Of a DNA stretch of 64,000 nucleotides, positions 30,050 to 38,617 are shown piece by piece. The position numbers and the translations under genes were made by a program. The notes beneath the pieces were generated by a model. That model did not search any database. It saw only the letters and a program-made list of their open reading frames with translations, and was not told the origin of the DNA. Numbering within the stretch: position 1 is the first letter of the stretch; every line of letters starts with the position of its first letter. The stretch covers positions 1,406,370-1,470,369 of the forward strand of contig NC_020055.1 in NCBI RefSeq assembly GCF_000331025.1, read 5' to 3'. Origin of the DNA: Maridesulfovibrio hydrothermalis AM13 = DSM 14728 (GTDB taxonomy: Bacteria; Desulfobacterota; Desulfovibrionia; Desulfovibrionales; Desulfovibrionaceae).

Positions 30050-30586
30050 TTATTTTACTCTTTTGGAGTCATTCGAAAATATCTGTTTTTCCAGTCTTTT
30101 CAGCCAGATATCTCCGTTGTGGGTTGCGAAAAGAATTTTTCTCCCCACACTTCCGCCTACGTCCATCCGGCAGGGGTGAAGCCCCTTTTCAGACAGACAG
30201 TCCAGTGCTGCGGAAATATTTTTGTCACCGATCCCCAAAGCGGACGGCGGCCTTACCTGACTTGTTGTCAGTCCGGTCGCTCCACCGAACAATTTCACCT
30301 CAAGCTCATTTTTTTTGACCCCTAGACGCAACATGCACATTAGCAAATGGTCGACGGCTGTGTCTACATATCTGCAGATTTGAATTGACCTTTCATTATC
30401 GGCTTTTGCTTCTGCTCTGAACGGCAGGAAAGCATGACAGATTACTCCCTGCTTTGTCCTGCGGGAGAACATGGATATTGCCACGCAAGACCCCAGTACA
30501 GTTGATACAATAGTGGGTTTTACTCCGATGTAAGCGTCGCCCGTATGTAAAAAAACACGGGGTATTTCGGAGTATTTAAGAGGCAT
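30050..30586 (-). CDS. cheD: Chemoreceptor glutamine deamidase CheD
   Basis: This 178-residue protein belongs to CheD, which deamidates glutamines in chemoreceptors and can bind CheC/CheY. The catalytic cysteine and histidine are in VSTVLGSCVAISMF (C34) and VICHAFLPF (H51). The ATG at 30586 is chosen because AAAGGA lies at ideal distance; the open frame continues 11 codons upstream to an ATG with poor spacing. The gene is away from any che operon in this window, but two chemoreceptors are encoded here (2279 and 41736). Confidence 0.9.
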   Translation of the reverse strand: MPLKYSEIPRVFLHTGDAYIGVKPTIVSTVLGSCVAISMFSRRTKQGVICHAFLPFRAEAKADNERSIQICRYVDTAVDHLLMCMLRLGVKKNELEVKLFGGATGLTTSQVRPPSALGIGDKNISAALDCLSEKGLHPCRMDVGGSVGRKILFATHNGDIWLKRLEKQIFSNDSKRVK

Positions 30587-30757
30587 ATAATTGTTCCTTT
30601 TTTGGGGAAATAGATTCATTCCTGCATAATATATTATAAATATATTTGTGCCCAGTATTTTATAGTTTACGGAATTGGTATGGAATAAAATTTTTCAGGC
30701 AGTGCCATGTGGAATCTTTTTGGCTTATCAGCAAGGAACCGGCCCCTTTTTGTTGTT

Positions 30758-31537
30758 TCATTGCTGGCGGATCATCTTAAAAACTTCCTCGAATTCTACG
30801 AGCGGGGCAGCCCCTGTGATAGTGACTCCATTTACAAGGAACACCGGAGATGCTGTAAATCCCAGCTTTCTGGATTCACGGATATCATTGTCTACTGTGG
30901 AATTTACTTTTGCTGAGGTTATGTCTTTATGCAGGCGGTGAAGGTCAGCACCTGTCTCTAAAGCTAGTTTATCAAGAAAATTTCTACCGCCTTTTTTGAT
31001 CTTTAATCTATTTTTCAGGACAAGATGGTTAAATCTTTTGGCTTTTTCATTGCTCTGCAATGCCAGAGCTTCATAATATAATGCGGCCGGGCGTGACATT
31101 TTATACAGTCCCAGCGGATTATGGCGGAAGCGGTAGTTTATTTCAGGGTGTTTTTTGAGTAGCTGCTGAATGATTTTATCGGCCTTGGAGCAGGTGGCAC
31201 TCTGGAAATCTGAAAAAACAATAATAGAAATATCGCCTTCTGGGTTTCCCCATACAGGGCGTTTTGGATGCAGGGCGGCTGTTTTGGGGTTTTTGAGCTG
31301 CGCAAGTCTGTTATTTCTGATCCGGGATTTGTTCTTTTTTACAAGGCCTGTCTGAAGAAGATCATATAGTTCTTCTTCATGTCCCTTGAGAGCTTCAATA
31401 ATCAGGTCCGGATTGTTTTTCAGTACCTCTCCAATGTCTGTTTTCAGCTTTGCATCAGTTGTCTGTGCATTTGCAGAGTGAAAATAGCCAGTAACCCATA
31501 TGGTACTGATAAAAATAGCCAGCAGCAGGCGGGGCAT
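30758..31537 (-). CDS. DsbA/Com1-like periplasmic thioredoxin-fold protein with degenerate active site
   Basis: This 259-residue exported protein (signal peptide MPRLLLAIFI to about residue 24) has an N-terminal helical region (25-95) and a DsbA-type thioredoxin fold (about 97-259), like Com1/BdbD proteins. The expected CPYC active site is replaced by S113-A-T-C116 (FSDFQSATCSKAD), so only the second cysteine remains. The cis-proline loop is kept (GFTASPVFLVNGV). A monothiol cannot perform the normal disulfide exchange, so the protein may be an isomerase or chaperone-like variant, or bind a ligand through C116. Twelve bases separate its start from the upstream STAS gene, so the two share an operon. 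Confidence 0.8.
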   Translation of the reverse strand: MPRLLLAIFISTIWVTGYFHSANAQTTDAKLKTDIGEVLKNNPDLIIEALKGHEEELYDLLQTGLVKKNKSRIRNNRLAQLKNPKTAALHPKRPVWGNPEGDISIIVFSDFQSATCSKADKIIQQLLKKHPEINYRFRHNPLGLYKMSRPAALYYEALALQSNEKAKRFNHLVLKNRLKIKKGGRNFLDKLALETGADLHRLHKDITSAKVNSTVDNDIRESRKLGFTASPVFLVNGVTITGAAPLVEFEEVFKMIRQQ

Positions 31538-31549
31538 GAGTACTCCTTG

Positions 31550-31885
31550 TCAGGACATCTTTTCAGCTGCAACCAGAGCTGAGCTGTATATTTCAAACAT
31601 TGTTCCAAATCCGGATATTTCGAAGACTTCGCTTATCATACCAGTTATATTTGCAAAAGCAATTGATCCGTCCACGGCCTTGATCCTTTTGGCGGAGAAA
31701 AGAATTGCCCGCAGCCCCGCACTGGAGATATATTCAAGTTCTCCAAGGTCAAAAACGATTCTTGTTTCACCTTCGTTAATGAGTTTGCATAAGTGTTCCT
31801 CAAGGTCGGTCGAGGTCAAGGCATCAAGACGCCCCTTAATTCCAATTATGAGAGTATTGTTAATTTTTTTGGTGCTTACTTCCAT
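31550..31885 (-). CDS. STAS-domain anti-sigma-factor antagonist
   Basis: This 111-residue protein is a single STAS domain, as in SpoIIAA/RsbV. The conserved serine that is phosphorylated in the family lies in LEYISSAGLRAILF, preceded by GRLDALTSTDLEEHL. It would act in a partner-switching pathway, but no anti-sigma kinase or phosphatase gene is nearby. It is directly upstream of the DsbA-like gene, an odd pairing of a cytoplasmic switch with a periplasmic protein. Confidence 0.9.
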   Translation of the reverse strand: MEVSTKKINNTLIIGIKGRLDALTSTDLEEHLCKLINEGETRIVFDLGELEYISSAGLRAILFSAKRIKAVDGSIAFANITGMISEVFEISGFGTMFEIYSSALVAAEKMS

Positions 31886-32142
31886 TCCTGATCCTTAATA
31901 ATGATTCTTTAAGTATGTCATGAACTTTTTAATTTCCTTTATTTATCTCTGTTTGTAAAGAGCTGGCGACAGGCTTAAGTCATAGTGCAAGTTTTAAAAA
32001 AAAGCGCATAAGTACAAAATTTTTTCTTTGATAAATTAAATAAAGATATGTGTTGCGTTTTGATTGACTGGTTTGTGATGTCTTGTAAAAACGTAATAAT
32101 GATTGCGGCAACGATTGATTATGCCTGTCTGTGCCTGTCCTG

Positions 32143-33303
32143 TCAGCTTACGTTCCCTTTCAGGCGCAGTTCATGATCGACAAACTGGCTCAGCACCAGT
32201 GATACAGTTGAAAGTGCCGCGGCTCCCAGAAATACTATGCGGTAGTCATGCATCCATGCAATACCCGCGAGTACCGGTACGAACACAGCGGCAATATGGT
32301 TGATGGTAAAGCTGACCGCCATGCTGGGGGCGATATCTTTGGGGTCGGCAATTTTTTGAAAAAAAGTTTTGATCGCCATAGTGAAGTTGAAAAAGATATT
32401 ATCCAGAATATACAGCATTCCGCCTACGACGGGGCTGTCGGTAAAGGCGTAAGCTGTAAAGATGAAAACCAGACTTGCGTACTCAAGGGTCAAAACTTTT
32501 CTTTCACCGTACTTGTTAACTGACTTGGCTATTATCGGGTTAACAAAGAAGTTGATGATGTTGTTAAGCACAAAGAGTGCGGCAATTTCCTGAATGGAAT
32601 AGTCGAACTTTTTAACCAGCAGAAATACTGCGAAGGCCACGAAAATCTGCCGGCGCGCTCCGGCCATGAAACTCAGGGCATAGAAAAGCCAGTATTTGGA
32701 GCGAAAGATCATTTTCTTGTGCTGTACAGGTATGTCCGTTGAAGATGGGTCTTGGAAAAAGCAGTAGAATCCGGCCAGCATGGCGATTGCTCCTGCTGCA
32801 ATAAACAGTTCCTGATAATCAAACATGCCTGATACCGCAAAAATGGTAACCCCGACAACGATATTTGTAGCCGCGCCGAGACTGCGCAGCCGGCCCATGA
32901 CGATGGGGGCTTCAGAGTATCCGAAATATTGCAGGGTCAGGGACTGGTTCAGGGTTTCATAATAGTGGAAACCAAAAGACATGATAATCGTAGAGATGGC
33001 GATTCCCGCAAAAGATGGCATATATCCGGTAATGGCAATGCCGAACCCCATCAGTATAACGGAGAGTGCCGCAAGGCGGTGTTCCTTGATAAAAATAAGA
33101 ACATATATGACCAGCAAAGCAAGGAATCCCGGAATTTCCCTGATGGACCCGATTATTCCGAATTCTCCTCCGTCTAGACCAGCAACATCTACCGCAAAGT
33201 TGTTGAGCAAGGTTCGCCAGCCCTGAAAACCGATGGCAGTGGCTATGGTCAGAACGAGCAGAAAAATATACATCTTGCGGGAAGAGAGATTCTTTGTAGG
33301 CAC
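32143..33303 (-). CDS. MFS transporter, substrate unknown
   Basis: This 386-residue protein has about 12 membrane helices and reads as a major facilitator superfamily carrier (two six-helix halves, with a central cytoplasmic loop near FQDPSSTDIPVQHKKM, about residues 183-200). I do not recognise a substrate-defining motif. It is a single gene; the 257-base gap to the STAS gene shows no further gene. It could be an exporter or a sugar/nucleoside-type carrier. Confidence 0.8.
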   Translation of the reverse strand: MPTKNLSSRKMYIFLLVLTIATAIGFQGWRTLLNNFAVDVAGLDGGEFGIIGSIREIPGFLALLVIYVLIFIKEHRLAALSVILMGFGIAITGYMPSFAGIAISTIIMSFGFHYYETLNQSLTLQYFGYSEAPIVMGRLRSLGAATNIVVGVTIFAVSGMFDYQELFIAAGAIAMLAGFYCFFQDPSSTDIPVQHKKMIFRSKYWLFYALSFMAGARRQIFVAFAVFLLVKKFDYSIQEIAALFVLNNIINFFVNPIIAKSVNKYGERKVLTLEYASLVFIFTAYAFTDSPVVGGMLYILDNIFFNFTMAIKTFFQKIADPKDIAPSMAVSFTINHIAAVFVPVLAGIAWMHDYRIVFLGAAALSTVSLVLSQFVDHELRLKGNVS

Positions 33304-33460
33304 GGGAAATCCTTAAAGCAGGTGAGAATGTTGGAGGGGGAATTGCTTTCAAAGTCAGGCCCGTAAGCCTAATCCCGTTGGTTTTACAATACAAGCAGAA
33401 ATAAGACGCGTTAATCCGTGTTAATGATGTGGGCAGGTACTGCCCGTTGCAGGAGTTGTT

Positions 33461-34177
33461 ATGGCTGACTTTCCGCCGCCTTATTCAATACGGGTAAGTC
33501 CGAGGGCAAAAAATGTAATTATAAAACTGATCCCGGATAAAGGGATGGAAGTGGTGCTGCCAAAGGGAGTGAACCATAATAACATCCCGTCCTTTTTGGA
33601 GAATCGAAGGGCGTGGATTGAGGAGAATATAAAAAAGCTTGAAGCAAAAGGTTTATCCCTTTCACCTCCTGAACTTATTCTACCTGATGAGATATGCTTT
33701 GCAGCCAGTGGCAAGGTCTACCAAGTGCGACGGGTCGTGAACCGCAAGCAGGGTGTGTGCCTGCGTAAGAATGTTGATAGACTTTTATTGAGCGGGCCAC
33801 ACTGGACACCAGCAGAAGATATAGCCCTGTTGACCAGATTCGTGCGTAATGAAGCCAGAGCCTTTCTCATCCCTGAGTTAGAGAATTTATCTAGTGAACT
33901 AAACCTTCCCTTCAATAAGGTTTTTATCCGTTCGCAACGCAAACGCTGGGGAAGCTGCTCAGCCAAAGGAAACATCAATTTAAATATGAAGCTTATGTTT
34001 CTGCCGGGCAGACTGATGCGTTATGTGCTTATCCATGAACTTTGCCACACAATTCATTTGAATCATTCAGCTAAATACTGGCGGCTGGTGAAAATGGTAG
34101 AGCCGGATGTGAAAAATCTGGAAAGAGAATTAAACAATGCCGGCAGCCTGATACCGAATTGGATTGATGCGAATTAG
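33461..34177 (+). CDS. YgjP-like (DUF45) M48-type metallopeptidase
   Basis: This 238-residue protein is of the YgjP/UPF0746 group, small zincin-like metalloproteins. The zinc motif HELCHTIHLNHSAKYW gives HExxH plus a third histidine. Upstream RSQRKRWGSCSAKGNINLN is the other family hallmark. There is no signal peptide, so it is cytoplasmic. GTTGCAGGAG precedes the ATG. The biological substrate of the family is not established; some members lie next to type I restriction genes, but none is here. Confidence 0.87.
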   Translation: MADFPPPYSIRVSPRAKNVIIKLIPDKGMEVVLPKGVNHNNIPSFLENRRAWIEENIKKLEAKGLSLSPPELILPDEICFAASGKVYQVRRVVNRKQGVCLRKNVDRLLLSGPHWTPAEDIALLTRFVRNEARAFLIPELENLSSELNLPFNKVFIRSQRKRWGSCSAKGNINLNMKLMFLPGRLMRYVLIHELCHTIHLNHSAKYWRLVKMVEPDVKNLERELNNAGSLIPNWIDAN

Positions 34178-34343
34178 ATTTATGGCAGATACGAACAAAG
34201 GAGACGACAAAGTTCTCCACAGGCGTAGATAAGTTGTTCAACCGTCTTGTATGAAAAGAAATTTAATGAACAAAAGGTGTGCAAAGCAAGGATGGGGTGG
34301 CTCTAAACGGTCCTTTTTTGTATTTACTGTGATGAAGCAGAGA

Positions 34344-34377
34344 AGGCAGCGGGTAATTGAAAGATTACCCGCTGCCT
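34344..34377. terminator. Hairpin between convergent genes
   Basis: A perfect 14-bp stem (AGGCAGCGGGTAAT and complement) with loop TGAAAG lies six bases after the minus-strand aminotransferase stop. T-runs are weak on both sides, so it may act as a transcript end stabiliser. Confidence 0.6.
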
Positions 34378-34382
34378 GAATA

Positions 34383-35573
34383 TTATTTAAAAGGTTCGAT
34401 AGCTTTTTTGAAACCATCGACAGAGCGTTCAATAACTTCAACGCCGACGCAGAAGGCGAGACGGAAATATCCGGGATAGCCGAATCCTGTTCCGGGTACA
34501 GCGAGGATCTTTTCCTCCTGAAGTGCGGCGCAGAATTTAACATCATCTCCGCCCGGTGCTTGCGGGAAAAAGTAGAATGCACCCTTGGGCATGGTGTAGG
34601 AATATCCGGCCTTGTCGAGGACAGATGCCATAGCATCGCGTCTTTCGAGGTAGATGCTTTTGTCCACCTGCGATCCGAGTGCTTTTTCAAGCAGTTTCTG
34701 CCCGACTGCGGGAGCATTAACAAATCCCAGAATACGGTTGGTAAGGACCAGTCCGGCAAGGAGTTCTTCTTTTCCGGGCATTTCTGGATTGATCAGGGCA
34801 TAGCCTACACGTTCTCCGGCAAGCGACAGATTCTTGGAAAAAGAACTGACAACTACGCTGTACGGATAAAGAGGCAGAATAGAAGGTACATCGACATCAT
34901 CGAAAGCGAGAAACCGGTACGGCTCGTCAGCTACGAGGAAGATGGGGCGTTCACGGCCTTCGTTTGCTTTTTTGAGAATATCAGCCAGCTTTTCAAGTTC
35001 TTCCTGAGAGTAAACAACACCGGTGGGGTTGTTGGGAGAGTTGATCAGAACCACGCGGGTTTTGTCGTTGATGGCTTTTTCTATCCCGTCTAAGTCCAGC
35101 TCAAAAGTGAGCGGCTTGGACGGTACTGTTACCAGTTCTCCGCCTGAGTTCTGGGCGTAGAAACCATATTCTACGAAGAATGGCGCGGGGCAGAGAATTT
35201 GATCGCCCGGCTCAAGGATGGCGCGGTAAAGGGCGTTGATAGCACCGGCTGCGCCGCAGGTAACTATGATATCGGTATCATCAACTTTAACGCCCTGTTC
35301 TACTGAAACCGCTGCTGCCAGTTTGGTACGCAGACTGGGGTAGCCGAAGTTGGGCATATATCCGAAAGCAAAAGGTTTATCTGCGCATCCGGCAAGTTCT
35401 TTGAGTCCTTCACCTACTGCGGCGGGAGCAGGAACATCAGGGTTGCCGAGCGAAAAGTCACATACCGCATCTTCGCCGTATTTTTTTTTGAGCACCATGC
35501 CGGTTTCGAACATCTTGCGAATCCAGGATGAGCGTTCAATGTATCCTTCTACCTGACTTGAGAGCAGTTTCAT
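34383..35573 (-). CDS. Class I/II PLP-dependent aminotransferase
   Basis: This 396-residue fold-type I aminotransferase has the PLP lysine in SFSKNLSLAGERVGY. The pyridine-ring aspartate region is VADEPYRFL, the substrate/cofactor motif is NSPNNPTGVVYS and the C-terminal arginine region is YFRLAFCVG. The family includes aspartate, tyrosine and alanine aminotransferases, and the substrate cannot be decided here. The start lies 23 bases after the stop of the DEAD-box helicase gene, so both are probably on one transcript. Confidence 0.88.
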   Translation of the reverse strand: MKLLSSQVEGYIERSSWIRKMFETGMVLKKKYGEDAVCDFSLGNPDVPAPAAVGEGLKELAGCADKPFAFGYMPNFGYPSLRTKLAAAVSVEQGVKVDDTDIIVTCGAAGAINALYRAILEPGDQILCPAPFFVEYGFYAQNSGGELVTVPSKPLTFELDLDGIEKAINDKTRVVLINSPNNPTGVVYSQEELEKLADILKKANEGRERPIFLVADEPYRFLAFDDVDVPSILPLYPYSVVVSSFSKNLSLAGERVGYALINPEMPGKEELLAGLVLTNRILGFVNAPAVGQKLLEKALGSQVDKSIYLERRDAMASVLDKAGYSYTMPKGAFYFFPQAPGGDDVKFCAALQEEKILAVPGTGFGYPGYFRLAFCVGVEVIERSVDGFKKAIEPFK

Positions 35574-35596
35574 GTTTCGTTCTCCAATCTTTAATC

Positions 35597-37132
35597 TTAG
35601 TATCTGCGTTTGTTGCCGGAGCTGCCGCTTCTGCTGCCCTGTGGTTTGCCGCCCTTACCTGATTTACTCCGGTAATTCTTTTGCGGTCTGGACTTGTTCG
35701 GTCTCGGTTTAGGGGTTGGTGGCTGCGGCGGACGGGAGTGAAGCGAACTTTGGTAAAGTTCGTCCAGAAGCATACCGACCAGAGTACACTGTTCTTCGTC
35801 CTGTGCAATCTGGCGGACCAGATCTTTGTAGCGGCTGATACGTTCTCTCTCCAGGATGGTTTTACCGCGGAAACGGCCTTCCAGAATAGTTGTAAGCCTT
35901 TCATTTATGGTTTCAATGACCTGTTTGTCATCCGGGAGTTGTCTGTGTTCGAAGTTAATGCTGTAGGCGGCTGAGATTCGCTGTAGCTCCAGCTTCTGAA
36001 TGACATCAACCAGAGAAATGGCGATGCCTGATGAACCGGCTCGTCCGGTACGTCCTGCGCGGTGAATATATGATTCTTTGTCTTCCGGAGGTTCGTACAT
36101 GATGACATGTGAAAGATCCGGCACATCAATGCCGCGCGCAGCAATATCGGTCGCTACCAGAAAGCGCACATCGCCGTTGCGAAGTTGTTCCAGAACTTTT
36201 TCGCGCCTGCTCTGTGACAGGTCCGAGGTGAGATCTGCGGCGTTGAAACCGAAGTTATTCAGCACAGTGGCAACAAATTCGACGTTGGCTTTGGTGTTGC
36301 AGAAAATAATGGCGGAGGTGGGGTTTTCCATTTCCAGAATGCGCATCAGGTGGCGTTCTTTACCCATAGAGGGCACTTCGTAATATGCGTGTTCAATTTC
36401 GGTTACATGTACCTGTTTGCTGCTGAGACTCAGGAGCTGCGGTTTGTACATGAATTCTTTTGAAAGACGCAGCACATGTTCGGGGAATGTTGCCGAGAAC
36501 ATGTAGGTGCTGATGGGATGACGGGGGAGGTAGGATTTTACCTGACACATATCAGGGTAAAAACCGATGGAAAGCATACGGTCCGCTTCATCAAAAATAA
36601 GGGTTTCAAGGTCATCAAGGTCAAAGGTGCGGCGCAGCAGCAGGTCAAGAATTCTGCCCGGAGTACCGACAACCATATGTGCACCTTTTTCGAGTGCCTC
36701 CCGCTGGTGTCCGTAGCCGACTCCGCCGTAGACGGAGAGAACGCGCAGACCTGTACCTTCAAATATTGTCCGGGCTTCCCGTTCAACCTGTCTGGCCAGT
36801 TCGCGGGTAGGCACTAAGATCAGGGCTTGTGTGTAGTTGATGTCAGGACGGAGTTTTTCCAGCAGCGGCAGGACAAAAGCTCCGGTTTTCCCGCTTCCGG
36901 TTTTGGCCTGCACCATGAGGTCTCTATTATATAATTGGTAGGGAAGTGATTTCGCCTGTACCGGGGTGAGGCTGTCCCAGCCCGCATTTTCTATTGCATT
37001 CAGTATTGATCTGGGCAGTTCTTCATTTGTGAACTCGGGCATGGACTCTTCAGGTTCCACTACTTTATCCGGTTCAGCATGAACGCCGTGTTGCATTTTG
37101 TCAGCTGATTGGCCATCTTTGGAATTGCTCAT
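35597..37132 (-). CDS. DEAD-box RNA helicase
   Basis: This 511-residue ATP-dependent RNA helicase has all main motifs: Q motif region (WDSLTPVQAKSLPYQ), Walker A AKTGSGKTGAF, PTRELA, TPGRILD, DEAD (LIFDEADRML), SAT (FSATFP), and in the second domain ARGIDVPD and HRAGRTGRAG. The last ~55 residues are rich in Pro, Lys, Arg, Ser and Gly and probably bind RNA without specificity. It resembles RhlE/CshA-like enzymes. The downstream aminotransferase shares its transcript. Confidence 0.93.
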   Translation of the reverse strand: MSNSKDGQSADKMQHGVHAEPDKVVEPEESMPEFTNEELPRSILNAIENAGWDSLTPVQAKSLPYQLYNRDLMVQAKTGSGKTGAFVLPLLEKLRPDINYTQALILVPTRELARQVEREARTIFEGTGLRVLSVYGGVGYGHQREALEKGAHMVVGTPGRILDLLLRRTFDLDDLETLIFDEADRMLSIGFYPDMCQVKSYLPRHPISTYMFSATFPEHVLRLSKEFMYKPQLLSLSSKQVHVTEIEHAYYEVPSMGKERHLMRILEMENPTSAIIFCNTKANVEFVATVLNNFGFNAADLTSDLSQSRREKVLEQLRNGDVRFLVATDIAARGIDVPDLSHVIMYEPPEDKESYIHRAGRTGRAGSSGIAISLVDVIQKLELQRISAAYSINFEHRQLPDDKQVIETINERLTTILEGRFRGKTILERERISRYKDLVRQIAQDEEQCTLVGMLLDELYQSSLHSRPPQPPTPKPRPNKSRPQKNYRSKSGKGGKPQGSRSGSSGNKRRY

Positions 37133-37337
37133 AAATTTATCCTATTAGAACTCATAATATATCTCATTATCTTAAGCCATAACCTTCCACTATTGCAAAG
37201 GGTATTTGCAGACAAATTTTTGCTATAACTTTTTCTGATGAAAGAGCTTCTTTTCGATTATCTATAACTATTTGATTTTAAATTCAATATAAGTGTAACC
37301 GTGAATTGGTTTTTACAAATCAATTTGAGGTTTTTAG

Positions 37338-37808
37338 ATGTTCAATAAGCTGATGTCAGGCCGTGCGTATTTTATTATCAGGTGTATTCTAGCCGGTGTT
37401 TTTCTATATGCCGGAGCGGGAAAGCTGATGGACGTGCAGGGGTTTGCAACGGTTATCAGCGGTTACGGGTTGCTTCCTGATCAACTGAATATCGTTGCAG
37501 CAGTTGTTCTGCCTTTGGCTGAGATTGTTATTGCAGCCGGACTGGTCTGGGATATTAAAGGTTCATTGTCCTCTTATTCGATTTTGCTGTTGATTTTCAT
37601 GGGCGTTCTTGCTCATGGAATAAACATGGGGCTGGATGTTGATTGCGGGTGTTTTGCTCCCGGAGATCCGGAGGGTGAAGCTTATCATTCGCTTCGCGAG
37701 GCTCTTTTTAGAGATGTATTTCTGCTTGGAGCATGTGCTTATTTGTATTTTCTCAGAAGGTTTAAGGGGTATCGTTCCAAATCTATTTTCGCGATTGTTT
37801 CACGTTAA
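37338..37808 (+). CDS. DoxX/MauE-like redox membrane protein
   Basis: This 156-residue protein with four predicted membrane helices resembles the MauE/DoxX group, linked to periplasmic redox and disulfide chemistry. The N-terminal FIIRCILAGVFLYAGAGKL is typical, and DVDCGCFAP gives a CxC pair in the loop before the last helix. It is 30 bases upstream of a rhodanese lipoprotein gene, so the two probably work together on sulfur or thiol chemistry at the outer face of the inner membrane. Confidence 0.82.
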   Translation: MFNKLMSGRAYFIIRCILAGVFLYAGAGKLMDVQGFATVISGYGLLPDQLNIVAAVVLPLAEIVIAAGLVWDIKGSLSSYSILLLIFMGVLAHGINMGLDVDCGCFAPGDPEGEAYHSLREALFRDVFLLGACAYLYFLRRFKGYRSKSIFAIVSR

Positions 37809-37838
37809 TAATTATCTGAATTTACGGAGGGTTTTGTG

Positions 37839-38366
37839 ATGAAGCTGATTAAGAATATTTTATCTGTTGCGACTGTTTGCGCGCTGATGTTTTCCATGGT
37901 CGGCTGTCTGGGCAGCGATAAGTTTGCTCAGGAAGTTGAAAAAGAAAAGGGTGCGGTCAAGCTGGTGCGTGAAATTCAGCGCGGTGATTATGATATTATC
38001 ACCACCGAAGAGCTTAAAGGGCTTCAGGACAAGAAAGAAGATATGGTTATCATCGATACCATGCCGTATGAAGCCAGCTACAAGAAAGAGCATGTTCCCG
38101 GTGCTAAGCAGTTTCTGTTTCCTATTCCGGACATGATTGAATGGGACGTAAAGGAAACCGATGGCAAAACAAAAGAACAGTTCATTGAAATGCTTGGACC
38201 TGATAAAGACAAACTGATCGTGATTTATTGTGGTTTCGTAAAATGTACTCGCAGTCATAACGGAGCAGCATGGGCCAAAAAGCTTGGCTATACTAATGTA
38301 AAAAGGTATCCTGGCGGTATCTTTGCATGGAAGGGTGCTAAATACCCTGTTGCTTCTGTGAAGTAG
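37839..38366 (+). CDS. Rhodanese-domain lipoprotein
   Basis: This 175-residue protein starts with a lipoprotein signal (VCALMFSMVGC, lipobox cysteine near residue 24) and carries a rhodanese domain over about residues 60-175. The active-site loop is YCGFVKCTRSHNGA, with a cysteine in the expected place plus a second one four residues later. It should transfer sulfane sulfur or bind a thiol in the periplasm. The ATG at 37839 follows ACGGAGG; a GTG directly before is also possible. A palindrome (TAAGCTGATATATCAGCTTA, 38369-38388) and a terminator follow. Confidence 0.87.
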   Translation: MKLIKNILSVATVCALMFSMVGCLGSDKFAQEVEKEKGAVKLVREIQRGDYDIITTEELKGLQDKKEDMVIIDTMPYEASYKKEHVPGAKQFLFPIPDMIEWDVKETDGKTKEQFIEMLGPDKDKLIVIYCGFVKCTRSHNGAAWAKKLGYTNVKRYPGGIFAWKGAKYPVASVK

Positions 38367-38392
38367 CTTAAGCTGATATATCAGCTTATTTG

Positions 38393-38428
38393 ACCGGACT
38401 GGAACGTTTGTTTCAGTCCGGTTTTTTT
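38393..38428 (+). terminator. Terminator after the rhodanese gene
   Basis: A 13-bp stem (ACCGGACTGGAAC / GTTTCAGTCCGGT with one wobble) with loop GTTT ends in seven T. Confidence 0.88.
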
Positions 38429-38485
38429 GTTTAAAGCATATCGGATCAAAAGCGTTAGAGAGTTTGCCGGCAAAGTACGCAGGAT

Positions 38486-38523
38486 CAAACCGGACCTGAG
38501 TCAGGTTACTCAGGTCCGGTTTG
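38486..38523. repeat. Second, perfect inverted repeat before the RHS gene
   Basis: A 16-bp perfect stem (CAAACCGGACCTGAGT and complement) with loop CAGGTT lies 58 bases after the terminator and shares its ACCGGAC/GTCCGGT core. There is no T-run. It may be a transcript-end barrier or a trace of insertion next to the RHS gene. Confidence 0.5.
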
Positions 38524-38617
38524 CCTTTTAATGGATGTTGATTAAAGCCGGATGAAAGTCGCGTGAAATAGTGGTTACGCAGACAGTCCGGCAGGACAAT
38601 CAACATCAGGAGATTTT

